Below, one piece after another: positions 13,701-26,880 of a stretch of 64,000 nt of DNA. The DNA is from Dicaeum eximium (lineage: Eukaryota; Chordata; Aves; Passeriformes; Dicaeidae). Every line of letters begins with the position of its first letter. The first letter of the stretch is position 1. The notes under the pieces were generated by a model, which saw only the letters and a list, made by a program, of their open reading frames with translations, made no database searches and had not been told where the DNA came from. Made by a program: the position numbers and the translations under genes. The stretch is from positions 1,563,772 through 1,627,771 of the forward strand of contig VWZP01009941.1 of assembly GCA_013396995.1 (NCBI GenBank). Direction: 5' to 3'.

Positions 13701-16700
13701 CTTTAAACATTTCTACCAAGAGTCTCATTGTTCCTGGAGGGAATGTGATGTCTGTCCTTTTCCTGAGAAGACTTTTCAGTCATCTTAAATTGCACAGTAT
13801 GCAGTGCTTCTTCATTTTGTGTTGCTGATACCTATAAAATGCAGACATCATTGAATATTCTTTCTACAGAACTTTAAGCCTGGTTTTCTGGGATCATGAC
13901 AAATCAACACTGTTATTCTTCTTATATACAATTGCATGCTACAAGTTTTCAACTGACTTATAATAGACTCCTAATATGAACATCTACTGTTACATTATGG
14001 AGAGAATTAATATTTAGCTGCCCATAAATTAGTAAACTTCTAAAGAAAGCTGCATTTTAAATTGCATTCTTATTTTTTAAGAAGTGATTAGGCAAAGTTC
14101 AAGAAGTGTGCGGAGGGAGATAATATTTTTTTTAAAATGTGTACTATCTACTTTCCAGTGGAAAGCAAGGGAAATGAGACCAATGGAAAAATGGAAAAAT
14201 GTTAATAAATATGAGATTCTATGCTTGTACTGTACATCTATTATTCTGTGAGCCAGTCATCAGCTGTGATGTGGCCAATAGTTTACTAACATTTTACTTA
14301 AATGAATAAATAAGAGTTCCAATTCATATATCAGTTTATTACCTAGCTTTCTGTTCTATGTTCACAGATCTCAAGGAAGATGTGTAAGAATTGTCAGGAG
14401 AATGGGTTTAAGAATGGGTTTGTCTGTGTTTCATGACAATGAACTAAAAGAATTTCAAGGTTCTTCTCTACTGAGTACTGTGATGGTAGAAATATTTGTT
14501 TATTTTGGGGTTTTTTTTCCCTAATTATTTTACATGAGTAAAATGAGAATTTTTAACAAGAAGTTCTCATCTTCAGTTCTCACCTTCAGGCCAGAAGGGG
14601 AAGCATCCTGCAGTTCAAAGGCCTTCAAAGGTAACATGTATTAAGTATGTTAGATCACTGCATGAAACTTGCAAAATAAAAGCTGTGAACATAGTCTGAG
14701 CAATTCCTGAACCTGGAAAGAGGCTGATTGTGCTTTGTTAAGAGGAGGATTCTCCTTATTGGGTATCAAATAACCTCTGAGATGGGTTTCCTGCAAAGCT
14801 GAAAAGAATTTAGTGCTGCTCTTCATCTCCCTGTGACCCCACAGGGTTAGTTCTTGGGAATGACTGTACCAATCCTTTAAACCTGATGGAAAAATAGTCA
14901 GCTAAAATACAGGTGCAGCAGGAGATGTTTCACTTATTAAAAAATAAAAATCTAAACTCCAAACCAAACCCAAACAATTCCACACAAGATCATGATTGGC
15001 TGAGGTGCTATGGTATTTTTTCTTAGGGATCTAAGCTGTGTGTATGGAGAGCTTGAAACCTGTCATACTCTTCCACAGCAGTCACCACACTGGACAATAG
15101 AAAATACTATAGGTACAATAGGACAAGAGAAGAGACAGGTATTCCAAAATTGTCCTCCCTGGAGTGTCTGCAGCCTATGACTTCCAACCAAGCTTTTTAG
15201 ACTGGGGTTACTCTGTGTGTAGCAAAATAAGGACAGAGCCTTCAACTCACTCACAGGGCAGAGGAGAGAATAACTCACACCCTAAACAGAACCCTGGGGA
15301 CTAGTGTGTGCCTCCCAGGGAATGGTTATACTTCACTAAGTCATTTAATATATGCTAGCTGCATCTGGATCAAGGATCTAATAACTGAATTTGTGATATT
15401 CTTTTACTGCTCTTATTGTCCCTCTCTTGGCCAAGGAAAGGGTTAAATTTTTTCAGTAGAAATGAGGGGTTGGAGCTGGACCGTGTGGGAGTGACCAAGA
15501 CCCTGGTTTTATTCAATAACATCTTACATCATTATTGGGGGTAGGAGGGAGAGTATCTCTTTTTTCTTGGAAGAAGGATGTTCCTTTCTGGAACTTGGAA
15601 AAGTGTGGGGGCTGGGGGTTCTGTCTGCCATTGTTTTCAGTGGTCCCAGGCTTGGTGAGAACTGTGCAAGGTAAAACGCCCTCTCTTTATACATCAAAAG
15701 TTATTGCTGTTTGTTTTCTCATTTCATTACTGTTTTCAGTAAATTGTTCTTACCTCGGGATGTGTTCTTTGTCATTTGTGCTTATAGCTGGAGGGGGAAG
15801 GGAAGCAAGTGCACAATTTCAGTGGGAGAAATAAACTGGGGAATACCATTCCTAAGCCATGATATTTGTCAGCCTTTCCAGTATGTCACAATACGTGGTA
15901 CAAAAAAAATCAGACCCTTTGAATTTTAAAACATATTTACTGAAAAATTCTCTGCACTCCAGAGGATGTGAGTAACATCTCTTTTTGATTCTTCCCTCTT
16001 TTCTTCACCCATGAAATTTTCTGTGATGGTGTTCATAAGAAAAGTCTCTGGGACAAGGGGATCTGAATCCTTTTAGTATATGCTTGCAAATGTTTTAATC
16101 ACATGTAGTTTTCAACTTTGAAGTCAACCTGAGGAGTGCCTTTAAAACAATTTATACATTCAGTTTTCCCTGCTGGGATTGTCTTCCACTCTGAGGAGAT
16201 TTTTCAGAAGTTACTTATATCCAGAGGGTGGGCCCTCCAAACTCTCTAAATGCCACAAAGTGCAATTCCTTGACTTCTGAGTATAAAACAGTCTAATGGT
16301 CCAGATTTTTTTTTTCCTAAAATCATTTGGCAACCCTTGAGGTACAGAGCCAAGATTAACTACTTTTTTGTACTGTGAGACTACATAGGAATACAATAAC
16401 TTTCCTAAGTCTGTCAATATAATGAATATTTTTTGTGTTTGCTTTTTAAAATCTATAAATGCTCTTACAATGAAAGCCATTAAAGAAGTACTCCAGAAAT
16501 TCTGCTTTTCTGGGAAGTTTTTCTTCAAGTAACCTGCAAATTTGATCCAGATGGGAAGCTGTCAGGCAGCTTTAAAATTCTATTGCAAAGTAGGACATGG
16601 ACAAAGGTTTTGCTCTCCTATGTTTGAGAAGGTGGAAGGAAGAGGCAAGACATAAAAAAAAATCACATATTTCAAATTCTTTTTGAGACTAGGCATTATT

Positions 16701-17344
16701 CTTTTCTAGGGCTGTTATTGCTGTTGTTTAACTTCACCAAGAGCAGTGGAAGAGGAGCTGCAAAACAGAGAATTTGTTTGCATTCTTTATCAGGTGGATA
16801 ACTGATGGATGAATGTGTGATATATCTCTTCAGTTATACAGCAGAACTCAGAAGTTTTGAGTGACCGAACAGATTTTTATATTCCCAGTGAGCTAAAAGC
16901 TGAAAAATAGGATTATCCTTCACTGTGATTTACTTTGCTATATGAAGAGCAACGAGATCAAGCAAGGTCCTAGTAGTAAATGGGAGCACCACAGTGGGTT
17001 TGCAGCAGTTGAAACACTTGTCACCATCAGAACAGGTTCAATGACTCACCACAGCTTGAGTCCACATGCTGACTCTAGTCAGTAAACGAAGTGCAGGAGA
17101 TTTCAGACTTCCTGAAGATTAAAGCTTATTTCTACCCAGCACCTTGTTCTCTAATTAAGCCAACCTTCTTAAATGTAATGTTAGTAATGGTATATTTTCA
17201 AATGGAACCGATGGAGAGAAGTCTAGGCAGCCATTTGTTTAATAGGAATGGAAACTGTGAAAGTGAGTGTACCACAGGATTCAGCATTAATAGCATGTGA
17301 TAAAAAGGAAGAAGTATCCTGAATTGTGAAACTAACCCTTTTAT
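10742..17344. other. Intergenic, nothing recognised
   Basis: No repeat or exon recognised. Only short frames of 60-113 aa occur, with no family similarity. The 13.2-13.4 kb stretch has TAATTA-type motifs. Confidence 0.55.
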
Positions 17345-17450
17345 TGAAACCATAGAAAAATTAGGTTGGAAGGGACCTTCAGTCAAAGCAGGGGCAACTT
17401 TTAACTTACATCAGGCTGCTCATTCCAAGCATAATTCAAAGTAAGTCTTG
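17345..17450 (-). mobile_element. Short old CR1 fragment
   Basis: AACCATAGAAAAATTAGGTTGGAAGGGACC is the reverse complement of a CR1 3' end, followed by about 80 nt of decayed CR1 text (AGGCTGCTCATTCCAAGC). The left boundary is clear; the right boundary is approximate. Confidence 0.7.
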
Positions 17451-20400
17451 GGAAGACAATGAAGAAGAGTCACATACAGATATTTTTTGTTGTTTTTGTT
17501 TCTCCCATAGTCCTGAGGAATCAGTCCATTTTATTCACAAGCTTCTTGAGGGTTTTGATCCACTCCTGCTTTAAAATAAAGGAGTAAAATGCAGGACATG
17601 GCCCTAAACTTACATGCTGTGTTTCTGCTCTCACTCTTCCCTGGGTCTTCTTTCCTTGATGTGTTTCTGCATAGCAGAGGGTAGGTCACAAGAAAAGGTA
17701 GCAGTACTCATAAGGGAAACTAGAGGTATCTGAAGTTAACCCAAGCTCTTCTGTTCTCCGTGAAGTGAGAAGCTTTTGCAGAGCACCAGAGGTGAAATCC
17801 CACTCTGAGCTGTCCTCTGGAACTCTCTGTCTCTATTGAGTAGAAGACTAATTTCCAAATCTAGGCCACTTTCAAAAGTGTGAATGCCTCTCAGGGTACA
17901 AGCTAGTGTCAAATCAGAATCCCAAAGGCCCAAGTGACCTTACCATTCAGGAGGTCACATATTCATAGCCAACTTTTTGCATTTTGTCAGTGTCTGTTTG
18001 CTTGAGTCTTATCTGGATAGTGCAAAGACTAATCAGGTATTTATAAGCAATCTGACTTAGTACTATAAAGACTATATGGTCCCTTTACACATAGTGAGTT
18101 GCTAATTTGAATCCAGGGAAAGGAGTTATTTTTCTCCTGCAAAATTATCCTTTCTTCATTGGGTTTTGTTGGTGGGGTTTTTTTTTGTTGGTGGTTTTTT
18201 TGTTGGTTTGGTTTTGGTTTTTTATGCTTCTAATTGTTGAAGTGCTTCCCTGCTCTATTCACATTTCAGCATCTGAGTAAGTGGTAAGTGGAAATATTCA
18301 ATCAACAAATCTTTCATATTTGTATTTTTATTGCTTTAGGAAGGCATTCTCTTAGTCAATTTTGCAAAAAGGTACTGCAGTTCCTTATATAACTTGGTTC
18401 TTGTACAAATTTCTCCTTCATGTAAGAAGTGATGTCCAAACTGGCTGTATACTGAGAGCTTCACATCTATGGGGAACAGCAAATATTGCTTTGGAAAGCC
18501 TGAGAAAATAAGTTACTTTCTCTGTGCTTTTGCAGCCTCTCTGAAAGGAGGTTCCCAAAGTAATTGACGTTTGATGGAATAATACAAGGAAACTTTGTTT
18601 ACTTATATTCCCTCAACCCTCCCTATGCCTCATTTGCCTTGGATGCTCCCCCTCACATAATGAAAAAGCAATTGACTTTTTTGACTTCAAGTTATATTTT
18701 CCTCACTACTCTTAGACGATTCCATGATGACTTATCTCTTCCCAGGACCTACACTGACTCACTGAGATTCACATGAACTCTTTCCTACTCATGTTGCTTT
18801 GTGGACTGTTGGTTCTGGGTTTTTTTAGTGCTCTACCTTCAAAGGTATACAAATAATCTTGTTTGCCACAATCATATTTGCAATGCAAATCTGTGTATAA
18901 GTTTAAACTCCCTTTTTTTTTTTTTCCGCAATGTTACCTTCACAGAGAGGGAGATTTTTGAGCTATCAGTAAAACTATAAAGAATTTTGAATAAAATTCT
19001 TCTTTCAGTTTGAATATCAAAAGGATCACTTGTCAGAATTTATGATCATTTGCCTCAGGTAGAGCCAGGTAATGGATAAAGCTGGGAAATATGCTCATTG
19101 TCTTACACATTTGATCTAGGCTTCACACTCTTGCAGCAACCATAGAGTAGCACTTGAGTAACTACTTTTTTTCTTTCCAGTGCACTAATGAGGCTTCTGT
19201 TCACAGTTTCAAACACAACACCTTTACTTTGCATAGTACTGATTACCCTTCCACTAAGATTAGAGAGGTCCAGTTGTGCAATTTCACAAAGAAAAGGTGC
19301 TTAAACATGGCGTCTTTTGACTTGTATCTAATGGACTTGGGTGAAAAAAATGTCTCCAAAAGTTACTTGAGACAGACAAAAAAGAAAAGGTAATATATTC
19401 AGCTTGCTCTAGAGCTTGCTTGTCTACAGTGGGAAAACTGTAGACATTGAAGGGGACTCTGCCTACAGGTTCAGTAATGGGGTTCCTGCTGACAGAGGAA
19501 GGGATTTCAAACCACTTTATATCTCTGGGGGATACTTTCCCACTTAATGGCAAGAAATTATTCCTATTTATGAAAACTACACTCAAGTATTGTATCCTAA
19601 CACGTAGGACTGAGTTGGGGCAGAAGCTTTTTTTCTTAGAACATCAATTAATTTTGCATATGGTGAGATTGTACTTTACACTCTCCAAGCACTCTATTTC
19701 ATCCAAGGCTACCCAAAGCTTTTGTAAATGTTTGAACATATTTCAGCAGGAAGAATGGAGATTTTTCTCTTGTTTTACGCTGGCAGGTTTGCCAGACCCT
19801 GGTCAGTCTAGACTACCTTGCAAGTTCACTTTTGGATGGCTGATAGAACTTGGTTGGTCAAATTCTATCTCAAACCTTAATTCAAGTTTCAGATTATAGA
19901 ACTGATTCAGTTTCCTATAATCACTGCCTAGTAATCATCCACAAACATATGCCAAGGAATAATTTATTGGAAAACCTAATTTTCCTTATCACTGCTTTAG
20001 GATTAGAACTAATTTCAAACTCTGACATATAACTATTAGCAATAAGTATTATAGAAGAATATTTGGCATTTATAGTCACAATTATGCAACAAGAAATGCA
20101 ATAATACTGCTTGATTAGTCCAAAGTATGTGAAGCAAGTGAAAAAAGCTTTTTAACACACAACTTGGTTCAAGGTAAAATCACCTAAGGGATCTGAGTAT
20201 AAACCTTTTTTCTTAATATTAAGTCTTTTAATAGCATACAATGCTAAAACCTTGTTTCTGAACGTAAGGCAAATTCAGAAAAAAAAAGTGATGTTATTTA
20301 TAGTGTTCTTCAGTGCAGCTATTTCTGCTCTCAGTTATTTTTTTCTTTTCTCATTTGCCAGTCTGCCATTAATCTGTAAAACTCTGCTCTATATAATTGT

Positions 20401-21112
20401 TTTCTCCCTTTCAAGACATAGATACAATCAATTGTTTAGGATCTTCTTACAACTCCAGGGGAAAGAAATGTGATACTTCATCCTTCTGAGTGCCATAAAT
20501 AAATAGCATCAGATTGTGGGAAAGACAATACCAATACTTTCAGGCGTAGAAAAAAAAAAAGAAAAGCACTTTCATTTTTACCATGTTCCCTAGTCTTTCC
20601 TTTTAACCTGATTATGCCTGGAATTGTTATGGGAAGCTAAACATCTGACTATGTTTGGTTCTCTTCATATGTCTTTCTAAAAGCCTGCAAACACTAGCAG
20701 TGCTCTGAAGCATTGCAGCAATTCTGAAACAAGATTTTCTTTTTCTATCTTCATACATATTCCAAAGGATTGTGCAAGGTCTCTTCACAAGCTGTTTTAG
20801 GAGATGCCTGCAAAGACCTTTGTCTCAGCTTTCTATAACAGTCCAACACAGCCAGTGAAGGAATGCTCTACACCATTAACAGCATAATCCTTTACACTTG
20901 CATAGTATATGACAACACTGGAGATTAACATTTTGGGGGTGTTTTTTGAGGTTTATTATAATATTTCTTACCAAACGGGATGAGAAGAACTCAAAAGCTG
21001 TTTTATTTAGATAAAATCTCTTTTGAAATTCAAAAGCACACAGGCTATTTTCAAATCAATTATTTATCAAGTGTGTTTGGGTGGTTTTATATGTTTTGTA
21101 AGTAGAAATACT
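17451..21112. other. Intergenic, nothing recognised apart from a GT-rich tract
   Basis: A G/T-rich tract of GTTGGTGG and GGTTTTGG units lies at about 18160-18225. The 150-aa frame at 19447-19899 has no domain and no coding-like composition. Confidence 0.55.
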
Positions 21113-21395
21113 TACAGAATCACAGAATCATTAAGGCTAGAAAAAACCTCCAAGTTCACCAAATCCAACCTTTCAACACCACTTTGTCAACTAGATCATG
21201 GCACTAAGTGCTGCATCCAGTCATTTCCTGAACACCTTCAAGGAGGGTCATTCCATGACCTCCCTGGACAATCAGTTCAAATGCCTGACCACCCCTTCCA
21301 TAAAGAAATTTTTCCTGATGTCCAGTCTGAGCTTCCTCTGGTAGACCTGGGGCTATGTCTTCTTTTCCTGCACTTACAGTACAGTGTACCCTTTA
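21113..21395 (-). mobile_element. CR1 LINE 3' fragment
   Basis: Starts ACAGAATCACAGAATCATTAAGGC, the reverse complement of the CR1 terminal repeats, then continues through CCACTTTGTCAACTAGATCA, GTGCTGCATCCAGTCATTTC and CCCTTCCATAAAGAAATTTT. About 280 bp. The 128-aa open frame covering it is not a gene. Confidence 0.9.
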
Positions 21396-21924
21396 ACAAG
21401 GTCTATTGAAAATCTTTTCACGGAACTAGTATGACTTTGACAAGCTTATTCAAATAATGTTTGATAGCAATGTAAGTTTTCTGTAAGTTTTGGAGGTATA
21501 ACTGAAGACCTCAGATAGGCTCCTATTAAGAAGCTTGGTCCCAAGGAAATGTAGAGAAAGATGGAGATGCTTTTTTCCCTACAGTGGTAATGATAAGGAT
21601 GTCTATAATTCAAAAATATGGTATGACACCTTTTGAGAAGATTTTTCACCTTTTCTTCAGAGGTGCCTAACAAATGTCATATTTTTGCTGTCTCTGTAGG
21701 TGTCCCTTTAGTAAACATAAGGCATCTCAGAAGAGGTTATAAAGTTCAGAAATTTCTATACTTTTGAAACTTCTAATCTACAGGGTTGTCAAATTAGCTT
21801 ATTATTAACAAGGATAAATCTGCAGTATCAATATTATCAGTTCCACCTTGTTTGCACTAGATTGCTGGTGAATGCATGTTTGTTTAAACAAATTTCGTAA
21901 TCACTGAGTAATTGAATAGGGTGG

Positions 21925-22240
21925 GATCTCTGAAAGCCATCTGTTCCAAATTATGTTCAAAGCTGGTCAAATCAGGTCAGGTTGCTTAGAGTGATGACCA
22001 GTTGTGTTTTAAACACCTCTAAGATTCCCAGCCTCTCTGGGCATCCTCATGTTCAACCACATATGAGAGCTGTTCTGCTGGTTGGACATTTTTTGGTAAG
22101 TCTAAAAGAGCAATAATAATAATAAAATAATCAGAATTTCCTATTTTCTAGTCTGTGCCCATTGCACCTTGTTTTATCACTGTGCAACTCCAATGAAAGT
22201 CTGGAAACCTCTTGTCTGTATGCCCTCATTATGTAATTAT
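21925..22240 (-). mobile_element. Old, diverged CR1 fragment
   Basis: Blocks such as TCAGGTTGCTTAGAGTGATGACCAG, ACACCTCTAAGATTCCCAGCCTCTCTGGGCATCC, and GTCTGTGCCCATTGCACCTTGTTTTATCACTG follow the order of CR1 3' sequence in reverse orientation. They are interrupted by an A-rich insertion near 22110-22130. It appears older than the neighbouring copy at 21.1 kb. Confidence 0.7.
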
Positions 22241-24600
22241 AATATCCTTCCTTAGACCTGCATGAAGAAAGGCTTTCATGAAAACTGTCAGTAGCAATTA
22301 TATGCACTGTTCATTGTTCATCAATTTTATTAATTAACTATCCCTGAAAACAATTATGTATAGGCAAAAATATGTAGGCTGCATAAGTTCCAATTATTTC
22401 ATTAACTTATTTATTCACTCTGTTCTGTGAAAAATAAATTCTAAAAAAGTAAGAATTCAACTAGAATTCATAAAGCTTCCAAAGATTTATGAAATCTAAA
22501 ATCATTCGATAATTTATTCCTAGGAAATTATTTAGCCACTTTGATTTATAATGGAGCTTGAACCAGGAAAAACAGTACCCTCCTAACAAAACTCAGACAG
22601 ATTGGTTCCTAATTACAATGTTATACATTCCAGAGTTATGTAGTCTTTTGGGTTTTGTCTGTATTCTTCTCTGAGAAGAGACATCCATATAAAACAGCTG
22701 CAGCTCCAAAAGGACTTTAAGTGGTAAATTGATTTGATTGATTCAAATTTGATTACATACTGGAAACACATTTAGTTCAAGTTAAGCACATTAGCACACA
22801 TCAGCTAGAATAAAATTCCAATTGCTTCTTTGTTATTCATTAATGGAACTTAATGACTCCGACAAAACATTAATGAAGAAAAAATATTGGCTTGCATAAT
22901 TCATTTGGAAAAATTAATTAATTGTTGTATTAAGGGCAGTCTATTCCACAGAGTAATTACTGAAGCTTTGGTGGGGAATACTTCATGATATTTATTTTGC
23001 AAGCTGTTGTTTACTCCTTTCATTTCACATCGATTTCGTTATGCAGATAGTATAGTTTGCCTGCAGAAGGAAATGAAACATACTTTGTAATTATGCTCCT
23101 AACTAAATATTTGTAATTGATAGGGTCACCACAGTTTAACACTCAAGCTGTTAACATGATGTTTACTACTTCTAGCACCTACTGGAAAGATGAGAAAATT
23201 TGTCAAGAGATAATATGCAAAGTCAAGAAAGACCTTTACAGAGCCAATTCACCTGCTCCAGTGTACAACATAAATAGTCACTTGTGCTCAGCTGAAACTT
23301 TCTAACAAGTAGAAAATAACTTCTGGGGCCATATTTTCTTCTTGCTGACATCTGTTAAGAAATACTTGAGAATTTCCAATAAATCCTTAATATTAAGACA
23401 GTGAAGGCATTACCTAGAAACGTCTTCCTTTTTTCTTCTTTTGTTTTTTTTTTGGCCAATTAGTTATTCTGTAAATAAGGCAGATAGAAGTTCATTGTAA
23501 TTTCTGCTTTCAAAGGAGTCTTAGTTCTTTACTGATGCTAATCGTCAGTTGATAAAATTAATTTTAATTAAAACATGACATTAAAGTGGTTTTAGGTGAA
23601 GTAGCAAGTAGTCTTGTTGACAGCAAAAACATAGTTTACTTGGAGAATTATACTTCAGTGGAGCCAAGCATCATTTACCTGATAATGGATATATGAGAAG
23701 AAAAAGAATTGTAAAATACCAACAGCTCCTTTAAATATTTCCCCAAGGGCAGTAGGATTTTTAGATTGTTTGTTTTGCTTTTGTTCCTTCCATGGAAAAG
23801 ATATGGTCTTTTATCCTAACATTTTATGTTAGGTGAAAGGTAAATATGTAAGTGATAATATTGCACACTTCTAACCAGAATCCCAGAAGAGCCAGTTCAC
23901 TGAGCACTGGAAGGCTCTGCAGGCTCTGGATGTAAAGTGGATCCATATGTCATCATATTTATAAAACTGTACAAAATAAAGCAGGGTTTTGCCCTCTAGC
24001 TGGGTCCTTGTTGCTGCTTAGAAATTTGGTGGGTTTAATGAACAGTTTGGCTGTTTAATTTTGGGTGTTTAATCATTGCATCAGCAGAAAAGCAAAAGCT
24101 GTTTGTTTATATGACTTTTGGCATTTTGATCACAGACCACGCTCCATGTATGATTGGGGTTTTCTTTTTTCCCTCTTAAGAATTAATTTTAGCATCTTCT
24201 GCTGTCTAACCAGAAGAAAAAGAAACTGCCTGACCACCAGAGATATGATCCAAAGCTTACTGTAATTTATGTAATCTTCTCTCTGCATTTAGTAGGATTT
24301 GCATTAATTTTTTTACTTAGCAATATGCATGGAACATGGTAGGGTACAAACAGATGGTGGAGATGTGTCAGTTTAGGTGGTCAGAGATGTAACTGATTAC
24401 CAAAATGCCCTAGAAATTTTTTTTTACATAACAATTTTTCAACAAATATTAAGTTCTTTCATTACTACTACTGAGGAATGAAACAAAATACCACAAGCAA
24501 TCCTCCTGTGGTTTGGGTGGGGAGAGAGGGTCAAGAGACAACCTTTCTTCAGTTACTTTTATGATAACAGAGAAAAGGACACCCTATTTATGTAAATTGA
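22241..24600. other. Intergenic; TAATTA-rich stretch at 22.75-22.95 kb
   Basis: No gene recognised. The 22750-22950 stretch is dense in ATTAATGA, TTAATTAATTG and similar homeodomain-type motifs, as often seen in conserved enhancers of gene deserts. There is no direct evidence of function. Confidence 0.4.
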
Positions 24601-24624
24601 GGTAGGAAATGAAACTCATTACCA

Positions 24625-24655
24625 AATAAAGACATAATTTTCCTTCATCATGGGN

Positions 24656-24685
<30 letters not shown>
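24625..24685 (+). repeat. AATAAA followed by an A30 tract with an ambiguous base
   Basis: AATAAA (24625-24630) is followed 25 nt later by a run of 30 A (24656-24685), preceded by an N at 24655. This is the 3' end expected of a polyadenylated transcript or its genomic retrocopy. Upstream sequence (24.2-24.6 kb) is not recognised as a gene and no clear target-site duplication was found. Confidence 0.6.
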
Positions 24686-24689
<4 letters not shown>

Positions 24690-25979
24690 TAAACCTTCTG
24701 CTCACCAGCTTCTGACTGCTACTAGGTAAGGTTTTCCAGTGAAGCCGAAAATGACCCACAACATCAAAGTCTCCGCAGCTTCTGTGCCTTTTACTGTTTG
24801 GCAAGATTTTACTGTCATGACAGGCTGGACTTTCTGCTGCTTTTGAGAACAAAGGACAAAAACAGGAAAGAATCAGAAGAAGAACACTCTCGATTGCTAC
24901 TGGGGATTCAAGTCTCCCATCTCTCTCCAGACAGTCAGCAAATGAAAGACAGAAACAATGGAAAACGCGCCTTTGTTGTTCCCATTAATTGTCCATGCAT
25001 GAACAGGTTCCATGCCACACGATGGCAGCACAGGCTGCAAAATGCAGAGAAGCTGCTGGCACACTAAAGGGGACAAACTGAGAACATTTAACGTTGACGC
25101 TCCTGTCTTGAAAATGCTTCTGAGGGACAGGGTATCACTGAACAGAACCGGCTGCAAAGTGAGGTTTTCCTGTACACAAGTCATATCTATACTGATCACT
25201 TTTCTAGTAAAGTATTTTTGAGATGGTATAGGTACTTCTTCTCAGAATTATAAGGAGTTTATTGTCTCTAGTGACCTTTTACTTTCCCACTGCCCCAAAT
25301 TTTCTGTGCTTTCTTTTAACAGAAGTAATGCCTTCATCCCAAGATGCCCAGCTGCACTCTGTGACCTGCTCCACCTGCACAAGGCTAAGGTTACAGCTTA
25401 GCAGGACAAGGCATACTTGAAGGCAGAGAGTGGCTCTAGCAGAAATCTTTGCTTTCCACATACAGCTGTCTCTGGCACCATTTCAAGGATTTCAGGTTTT
25501 GAAAGGAAAAGCAAAATGAACCTCAGGAAGGAACATAAGCTGTCATTTTGAAAACCAATTGAAGGCAGGCTTGGGAGCTGTGATGAAGAAGGGCTGGGTT
25601 TGAAAGCTGAACAAGGTGCCCTTCTCTGCTGCCTTTTTAAATTCCCCTTTGGTTTTTTAACTTCCTTTCTGTCCCAGAAATCCTGGGCGTCTGACTTTGT
25701 GCTCCTTTTTCATCTGTCGGTGATTAAGTGGTATCTAACAGACAAACACACACCAAATGAAAATACAAAAATCATTACACTTACCAAAAAAATTAGCCAT
25801 CTAGAAACAAAACTGGATACAAAAACTGGATACATCACTTTGACTAGATGTGGGACTATGATACCTTTTAATTCTATTTCATCCTAAAATGATTTTGTGG
25901 TTTGTTACTGCAGCCTTTAGTCTGCATTTCGCTTGTTTGCAGCAGCTCAGGATGCAGTTTGGGTTGGAACTGAATATTA

Positions 25980-26120
25980 GAGGCTCTCTCTTTTCTGCCA
26001 TCGCATGCTGCCATCCTGAGGCCGGTTCCCGCAGTGCCTGGAGCCGCGCACGCTGCGGGCTGGCTGTGTCGGGATGCAGGAGCACTGCACATCCCTGCCT
26101 GCTGAGACACCAGCCCACAT
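25980..26120. other. Isolated CpG-rich patch in the gene-poor flank
   Basis: Within about 95 nt (26000-26095) there are roughly eight CpG dinucleotides, in text such as GAGCCGCGCACGCTGCGGGC, while surrounding kilobases have almost none. Overlapping open frames on both strands are short and unrelated to known proteins. It may be an orphan promoter, an exon of a non-coding RNA, or a young GC-rich repeat; sequence alone does not decide. Confidence 0.4.
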
Positions 26121-26479
26121 CAAAGTCTGAGGCTATCGAGAATCATCGCTCTTTCAGAGGTAGCTCAAGATAATTTTTTATTTTCATTCCAAGAAGTTAA
26201 ATGAAATTTCACTTTTAGTAAGCACTCAAGTTTATCTTGTACTTTTAATTCGTATTTTTTAGTCTGAAACCATGCAATTACTATTTTTACAACTGAAAGT
26301 TAAATTGGTGTAGTTCTTCACTTGATGAATATAATTATGCCAGGCACAATCATTCTTTGACTTTTCTAGATCATAGATTATCTATCTGTAAGTGGTGTAT
26401 AACTCATCACTGGCTATCTTTGGGTCCTAGAATTTGAGAGGATGAGTCCATCGCCTTCATAGCTGCCCACTGTTTCTAG

Positions 26480-26880
26480 TGTGTGTTTTGATCATAAGAA
26501 AATCCCTGAAATGAAATTGGATGTTGCCAAGCTTGGGATAACACACATGAAAATGAGTGAGGCCAGCAGGTGAATGGAAGCTGAGAGACACAGCAGGAAT
26601 TTGGAATTGTGACCATTAGGATAACGAAGGGCATGATGCCAGCTATGTGGGTGGGCATGGAGAAGGAGGCAGGAGTCAAAGACTCGGGAGCAAGAGGGAG
26701 ACTGTTGCAAGAGTGGCACATGGGGAGACTGTGAGGGTATAAATGCCCAGGTGTTCCTCCTGGTTGGTTGGGGATCCTCCTCAGAGGCACCAGCTCAGGC
26801 TGTTTTTGTGTTACTGCACTGTGAATAAATGGCTTTATGGAATGAGACATCTGAGACTTTGCCATGGGAAACCTGGGGTT
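26480..26880 (+). mobile_element. Candidate LTR with TATA box and poly(A) signal
   Basis: A TG-starting, repeat-like block with a promoter-like GGTATAAATG (TATAAA 26738-26743) and GTGAATAAATGG (AATAAA 26824-26829) 86 nt apart. That is the U3-R-U5 spacing of a retroviral LTR. The sequence that follows (TTTGCCATGGGAAACCTGGG) is also LTR-like. Boundaries and target duplication are unresolved, and related sequence may extend to about 27080. It could instead be another avian repeat. Confidence 0.4.

Noticed and set aside
19447..19899. 150-aa open frame, one of the longest outside the desmocollin gene
   Set aside because: No domain, no splice context and no recognised family; its length is not surprising in 64 kb read in six frames.
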